64,000 nucleotides of DNA. Origin: Streptomyces radicis (GTDB lineage: Bacteria > Actinomycetota > Actinomycetes > Streptomycetales > Streptomycetaceae). The translations under genes and the position numbers were made by a program. Position 1 is the stretch's first letter, and every line of letters starts with the position of its first letter. The DNA lies in contig NZ_RBDY01000026.1 of NCBI RefSeq assembly GCF_003626575.1, positions 1-64,000 on the forward strand. The letters run 5' to 3'. Below the pieces are notes generated by a model that had not been told where the DNA came from, did no database searches, and saw nothing but the letters and a program-made list of their open reading frames with translations. Of this stretch, positions 60,210 through 64,000 are shown in pieces.

Positions 60210-61793
60210 ATGCGGCAAGCGCACTGGCGAATATTCGCACTGGTCGCGGCGGTGCTCGTCATCGTCGCCGGGGCCGTGGTCACCCTCACGACGGGGGACG
60301 ATGACGCTCCACCCGAGCGTGAGCCCGGCGGAAGCGTCGCCGCCGCGCAACCGACGGGCCCCGAGGGGCCGATCGAGTCGATCCCCTCGGTGCGGTCGTT
60401 CGACGCGGCCTCGGGGCGCGGCTGGGCGCCGGGTGAGGAGACCCGGGTGGTAGCGGACGAGGACGGGCCGCTGGACGACGAGGCCGACCGGCTCGCCGAC
60501 GAGCTCGACGTGCCGCGCGCGGACGAGGGGGGCCGCCAGGGCGATGTGATCCTCGGCATCGACGACCGCGCGAACACCGGGGGAGAGGGGTACACGCTCG
60601 TCACCGAGGACCACAGGGTCCGCATCGTGGGGCGGACCGAGGCCGGGGTCTTCTACGGCACGCGCACGCTGATGCAGTCGGTGCGCGCCAACGGCGGCAC
60701 CCCCGAGGGCACCGTGACCGACCGGCCCGACCGGCCGCAGCGCGGGCTCATGATCGACATCGCGCGCAAGCCGTTCTCCGCCGACTGGATCGAGGACCGG
60801 CTGCGCGAGATGGCCGACCTCAAGCTCAACCAGCTCCAGCTCCACCTCAGCGACGACCAGGGCTTCCGCATCGAGAGCGAGAGCCACCCCGAGGTGGTCT
60901 CGGACGAGCACCTCACCAAGCGTGAGGTGCGCGACATCGTCCGGTTGGCGGAGTCGCTGCACATCGAGGTGATCCCGGAGATCGACTCCCCAGGCCACCT
61001 CGGCGCGGTGCTCGAGGCGCATCCCGACCTCCAGTTGCGGCGGGCGGACGGCGGCGCGGCCGAGGGCGCGATCAACATCGCCGACCCCGCCGCGGGCCGC
61101 CTCATCGACGAGCTGCTGCGCGAGTACCGGGACCTCTTCCCCGCCCGCTTCTGGCACCTGGGCGGCGACGAGTACGCGGCCCTGCTCAGCAGCGACCCCG
61201 AGGCCACCTACCCGGGCCTCGCCAGGGCGGCGCGGGACCGTTACGGCGACGACGCGACCGTGCGCGACCTGGCCACCGGGTGGCTCAACGACCGGGCCGA
61301 GGTCGTCACGGACCTGGACAGGACGCCGCAGGTGTGGAACGACGGCATGCACGCCGATGGCGTCGTCGAGCCGAGCGAGGACCGGCAGGTGGCGTACTGG
61401 ACGGGCCGCGAGCAGGGCGCGCGGCCGCCGATCGAGTATTTGGACGAGGGATTCGAGCTCGTCAACTTCAACTCGGAGTTCCTGTACTACGTCCTCGGCC
61501 AGCCCAATGGGTTCACCTATCCGACGGGCCAGCGCATCTTCGAGGAGTGGACGCCCGATGTGCTGCGCGGAACGTCGCCGGTGCCCGATCGTTTCGCGAA
61601 CGCGGACCATGTGCCGGGCGGCCGATTCGCGGTGTGGTGCGATCTCGCGGACGCGCAGACGCCCGACGAGGTGGCGGCGGGGATCAGGCTGCCGCTGCGG
61701 GCGGTGTCCCAGAAGCTGTGGGATCCGTCACGGCCGGACCGGACGTGGGAGGAGTTCGCGGAGCTGGCCGACCGCGTCGGGGGCCGCGGCTGA
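60210..61793 (+). CDS. GH20 beta-N-acetylhexosaminidase
   Basis: 527 residues. An uncleaved anchor or signal (RIFALVAAVLVIVAGAVVTL) and an acidic linker precede the GH20b domain and the TIM barrel (RPQRGLMIDIARKPFSADWI, LQLHLSDDQGFRIESESHP, IPEIDSPGHLGAVL). The catalytic Asp-Glu pair lies in FWHLGGDEYAAL near 314-325, and the substrate tryptophan in VAYWTGREQG. It removes terminal GlcNAc from chitin oligomers or wall fragments outside the cell. ATG 60210 has no ribosome site and the message may be leaderless, with GTTAACGT close upstream. No DasR site was recognised. Confidence 0.93.
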   Translation: MRQAHWRIFALVAAVLVIVAGAVVTLTTGDDDAPPEREPGGSVAAAQPTGPEGPIESIPSVRSFDAASGRGWAPGEETRVVADEDGPLDDEADRLADELDVPRADEGGRQGDVILGIDDRANTGGEGYTLVTEDHRVRIVGRTEAGVFYGTRTLMQSVRANGGTPEGTVTDRPDRPQRGLMIDIARKPFSADWIEDRLREMADLKLNQLQLHLSDDQGFRIESESHPEVVSDEHLTKREVRDIVRLAESLHIEVIPEIDSPGHLGAVLEAHPDLQLRRADGGAAEGAINIADPAAGRLIDELLREYRDLFPARFWHLGGDEYAALLSSDPEATYPGLARAARDRYGDDATVRDLATGWLNDRAEVVTDLDRTPQVWNDGMHADGVVEPSEDRQVAYWTGREQGARPPIEYLDEGFELVNFNSEFLYYVLGQPNGFTYPTGQRIFEEWTPDVLRGTSPVPDRFANADHVPGGRFAVWCDLADAQTPDEVAAGIRLPLRAVSQKLWDPSRPDRTWEEFAELADRVGGRG

Positions 61794-61919
61794 CGGCCGA
61801 GGGCGGCGGCGGGCGACGGCGGGCGACGGCGCGGGCCGGGGTGAGGGCCGGGGGTGGGCCCGGGGTGGCGACGGCCATGACCCGGGGGGACATGGGTGCC
61901 ATATCGGGACATTGCGAAA

Positions 61920-61959
61920 CAGCCGGGGCCGCCACCCCCCACAGGAGAGACCCCGGCTG
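61920..61959 (+). terminator. Hairpin CAGCCGGGG/CCCCGGCTG
   Basis: Nine-base perfect arms (61920-61928 and 61951-61959) with a 22-base loop, 127 bases after the hexosaminidase stop and 197 before the sigma factor start. It is a probable terminator; an attenuator in the sigma leader is the alternative. The remaining parts of 61794-62156 show no gene. Confidence 0.5.
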
Positions 61960-62156
61960 CCGCTGGACGCGAGCCTGACGGGGCCCGTGTCCGTATCCCG
62001 TACAGCGTCCGTCCGGGGCTTTCTGTTACCGAGCGGATACGGCCGGATGCGCCATGGACTCAGCCGTCGGGGACGCGTAGCGTTCAGACACCGGGGACTC
62101 ACAGTCACCAGCACGGGAGCAGAGCGCGGTACAGGGCCGCAAAGGGGGGCCGGGGA

Positions 62157-62717
62157 GTGCAGGGGGCAGACATCGACCTGACCGAGGCGGTGCACGCGGC
62201 GCAGGAGGGGGACGAGACGGCGTTTCACGCGGTCTTCCGCGCCGTGCACCCGCGGTTGCTCGGTTATGTGCGGACGATCGTCGCCGAGCCCGACGTCGAG
62301 GACGTCACGGCCGAGGCATGGCTGCACATATCGCGGGATCTGTCGAGGTTCAGCGGAGACGCCGATCGTTTCCGGGGGTGGACCGCGCGCATCGCGCGGA
62401 ATCGGGCGCTCGATCATCTGAGGGCGCGCGGCAGGCGCCCGCAGGAGATGCGCGCCGACGAGGACGCGCTCGCCGACATGCCGTCATCGGCCGACACCGC
62501 CGAGGAGGCCATCGCGTCGCTCGCCACGTCGCGGGCGTTCCAGCTGGTCGCCGAGCTGCCGCAGGAGCAGGCGGGGGCCGTGGTGTTACGGACCCTGTTC
62601 GGCCTCGACTCCAAGCGGGCCGCGCTCGTCCTCGGCTGCCGCCCCGGCGCGGTCCGCACCGCGAACCACCGCGGTCTGCGCCGCCTCGCCGAGCTGGTGG
62701 AGCACGGCGAGGACTGA
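62157..62717 (+). CDS. ECF-type RNA polymerase sigma factor with a TTA codon
   Basis: 186 residues from GTG 62157, with AAAGGGGGG upstream. Region 2 (AFHAVFRAVHPRLLGYVRTI, DVTAEAWLHISRDLSRF, WTARIARNRALDHLRARG) and region 4 (ELPQEQAGAVVLRTLFGLDS, KRAALVLGCRPGAVRTANHR) are complete. Codon 144 (62586-62588) is TTA inside AVVLRT, so in a streptomycete full translation needs the bldA tRNA. No anti-sigma gene adjoins. It would redirect RNA polymerase to an unknown set of promoters, probably in late growth. Confidence 0.9.
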   Translation: MQGADIDLTEAVHAAQEGDETAFHAVFRAVHPRLLGYVRTIVAEPDVEDVTAEAWLHISRDLSRFSGDADRFRGWTARIARNRALDHLRARGRRPQEMRADEDALADMPSSADTAEEAIASLATSRAFQLVAELPQEQAGAVVLRTLFGLDSKRAALVLGCRPGAVRTANHRGLRRLAELVEHGED

Positions 62718-62787
62718 GCGCGCCGGGCGCACCACCCCCGCGTGTAACGGAAATCGGGGCTACGGCGCAGTAAGGAACAGGCCGACT

Positions 62788-62885
62788 GGTCACCGGCCTA
62801 CGGGGCGCTTCCCGAGGTCCCCCCCGTACCTCAGGAAGCCCCAGGCGCGGACGGGGCGGCATTCCCCCTAGCCCCGTCCGCGCAC
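62788..62885 (+). ncRNA. Candidate 6C small RNA
   Basis: Two consecutive hairpins with C-rich loops. The first is GGGGCGCTTCCCGAGGT with ACCTCAGGAAGCCCC around a loop of seven C, about 62796-62842. The second has perfect 13-base arms GCGCGGACGGGGC (62845-62857) and GCCCCGTCCGCGC (62871-62883) with ATTCCCCCTA in the loop. The 6C RNA family of actinobacteria is defined by two stem-loops whose loops hold runs of about six cytosines (family knowledge); the 5' limit is estimated. It lies in an intergenic region after the sigma factor. Function of 6C is linked to growth and sporulation control in several genera. Confidence 0.65.
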
Positions 62886-62903
62886 CTTGACCTCTCGCGC
62901 GGA

Positions 62904-62941
62904 GCGGCGCCGCGTCACCGCCGGTGGTGACGCGGCGCCGC
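62904..62941 (+). terminator. Very strong hairpin downstream of the candidate 6C RNA
   Basis: Perfect 16-base arms GCGGCGCCGCGTCACC (62904-62919) and its complement (62926-62941) with a 6-base loop. It should stop transcription from the sigma gene and the small RNA. No T-run. Confidence 0.65.
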
Positions 62942-63367
62942 GCGCCGTGGCCCCTCTTCGGGCCCCGTCCTGTCTCCCGGGTCTCGCGCTTCTCCCGTAT
63001 CCCGCGCCGGGCGTGAAGAGTTCGGCGCGCGCCTCTCACGCGCGGGGAACGGCGCTCACGTCAACGCGTTCCACCCCGCGAAAGAGGGGCCGCACTTGCG
63101 CGCCACGGTGGGTGAGGTGTGCAATACGCTGCGTAGCGTCAGGGGGGCATGCGAACCCGCGGACCCGTGTCGATGCCCGCTCGCCCTCAGCCTCCCCGGG
63201 GGGATGAACGGCGGGCGGCGGAGGGGGGTTATTTCTGTGAACTTCGTCTAATGCCAAGCCGAAGAGGGGCCCGAGACTCGTGAGTTGGTTTTAGCGTGTC
63301 ATGCTGTTAACTGTTTGTTGTGACTGAGTTGGCCCGGCACTCGATACCGCTGCCTAATGTTCAATCC
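62942..63367. other. Gap of about 430 bases upstream of the DUF6716 gene
   Basis: No gene. The palindrome TACGCTGCGTA lies at 63125-63135, identical to the centre of the repeat at 3669-3687 and close to BldD-type operators. From 63230 to 63360 the sequence is unusually AT-rich (GTTAACTGTTTGTTGTGACT) and should contain the promoter of the next gene. Confidence 0.5.
63355..63360 (+). promoter_or_regulatory. TAATGT -10 box giving a leaderless message
   Basis: TAATGT ends 7 bases before the GTG of the DUF6716 gene, which has no Shine-Dalgarno. TTGGCC at 63329-63334 is a possible -35 with a long 20-base spacer. Confidence 0.45.
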
Positions 63368-64000
63368 GTGCCCGTTTCATCCCCCACCCCACTCCGTGTG
63401 GCAGTGCTGGCGGATTCCGACACCCGGTGGAAGTGGGGCGCGCTGACCGCGCGTCGTATCGCTCCCGAGTCGACCGTCCACGGCTATCTGCTCTGGGGGC
63501 GCGCGACTCCCACGGAGCGCCAGCTGGCGGAGATCGGAGCGGACGCCGACGAGCTGCGCGAGGTCAGCGCGGCCGATTTCCTCGCCGACCTCGGCAAGCG
63601 CGCGCACGGCGCCGCGGACGAGGCGTTCGACGTCCTCGTGCTCGCCTGCGTCGGGGGCACCATCCAGGCCATGCTGCACGGCCTCGCGCGTGCCTGGCGC
63701 ACCGCCGAGCGCCGCCCCGTCGTGGTCACCGGATATGTGGGCGTGGTCTACGAGAAGCTGCCCGACGGGCTGCTGCTGCGGCACGGCGCGGACCTGGTCC
63801 TCGCCAACAGCCGCTACGACGCCCGGCGTTTCCGCGCGGTCTACGAGGGCGTGCGCGCCGACAGCGGCGCGGTCACCGAGTGCGCGCTGCCGTTCCTCGA
63901 CGGGCGCGCCTACGACCCGGGCCCCGCGCGGCGCGGGGAGCGGCCGTTCCGCGTGGTCTTCGCGGTGCAGCCATCCGTGCCCGCCACACGCAAGGACCGG
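63368..64000 (+). CDS. DUF6716 putative glycosyltransferase, 3' end cut by window
   Basis: From GTG 63368 the frame runs open for 211 codons to the window edge: VPVSSPTPLRVAVLADSDTR, then WKWGALTARRIAPESTVHGY, VLVLACVGGTIQAMLHGLAR, VTGYVGVVYEKLPDGLLLRH and LVLANSRYDARRFRAVYEGV. The opening VAVLADSDTRWKWG and the GGTIQAM segment fit the streptomycete DUF6716 family, usually found in a surface-polysaccharide cluster with a sialic-acid-like cytidylyltransferase and polysialyltransferase-like genes (recalled). It would be a cytoplasmic sugar transferase; donor and acceptor are unknown. Confidence 0.75.
   Translation, partial: MPVSSPTPLRVAVLADSDTRWKWGALTARRIAPESTVHGYLLWGRATPTERQLAEIGADADELREVSAADFLADLGKRAHGAADEAFDVLVLACVGGTIQAMLHGLARAWRTAERRPVVVTGYVGVVYEKLPDGLLLRHGADLVLANSRYDARRFRAVYEGVRADSGAVTECALPFLDGRAYDPGPARRGERPFRVVFAVQPSVPATRKDR

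Overview
The window is high-GC actinobacterial DNA, almost certainly the chromosome of a Streptomyces or close relative. Codon third positions are nearly all G or C, GTG starts are common, and TTA leucine codons are nearly absent. The core gene order (pcrA, M23 peptidase, icmB, sucCD, purNH, folD, mdh, trpS, D-Ala-D-Ala carboxypeptidase, sdhCDAB, GH20 hexosaminidase) is, from memory, the order in the middle of streptomycete chromosomes. No rRNA, tRNA or CRISPR array was seen.

Layout. 1-5.5 kb is accessory DNA: the first codons of an IS5-type transposase, a short-chain dehydrogenase, a scar of an IS481 transposase, and a reverse-strand set of four or five tiny genes preceded by an XRE/TPR regulator. 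5.5-10 kb holds an HxlR regulator, a DUF1707 protein, PcrA helicase and a PQ-rich membrane protein. 10-14.4 kb is a gentisate (aromatic ring-cleavage) operon with an IclR regulator. 14.4-16.2 kb carries two secreted peptidoglycan hydrolases. 16.9-19.4 kb pairs an XRE regulator with the remains of a lasso-peptide locus: a precursor-like gene, a hairpin, and a cyclase fragment fused in frame to an acetyltransferase fragment. 19.4-22.9 kb is an SsuABC-type ABC importer with two permeases and a translationally coupled 11-codon leader ORF. 23.3-27.9 kb returns to the core: M23 peptidase, IcmB, SucC, SucD.

28-31.3 kb is a three-gene operon (89-aa protein with an early TTA codon, DUF6879 protein, STAND/NB-ARC-TPR ATPase). 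31.4-33.7 kb has an RTX-repeat secreted protein, a helical-repeat protein and a membrane-anchored sigma-like protein. 33.8-45 kb is metabolism: DUF6350 membrane protein, purN-purH, folD-DUF3017, an orphan glycine-betaine-type lipoprotein, mdh, trpS, a 2H phosphoesterase. 44.9-51.8 kb holds a BrkB membrane protein overlapping tail-to-tail with a D-Ala-D-Ala carboxypeptidase, a metallophosphoesterase, a small Cna-B-like protein and an oligopeptide-binding protein. 51.8-52.7 kb is an 899-bp repeat block bounded by 24-bp perfect inverted repeats exactly at the stop codons of two convergent genes. 52.7-60 kb has an FAD-linked oxidase, a methyltransferase, a secreted choice-of-anchor-I protein and the succinate dehydrogenase operon. 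60.2-64 kb ends with a GH20 hexosaminidase, a sigma factor with a TTA codon, a candidate 6C small RNA, and a DUF6716 glycosyltransferase-like gene cut by the window edge.

The most interesting single object is the lasso locus near 18.4-19.4 kb. The encoded core resembles the acetylated lasso peptide albusnodin and sits beside an acetyltransferase, but the cyclase is deleted after its ATP-binding motif. Next are the bldA-linked STAND operon and the 899-bp inverted-repeat block.
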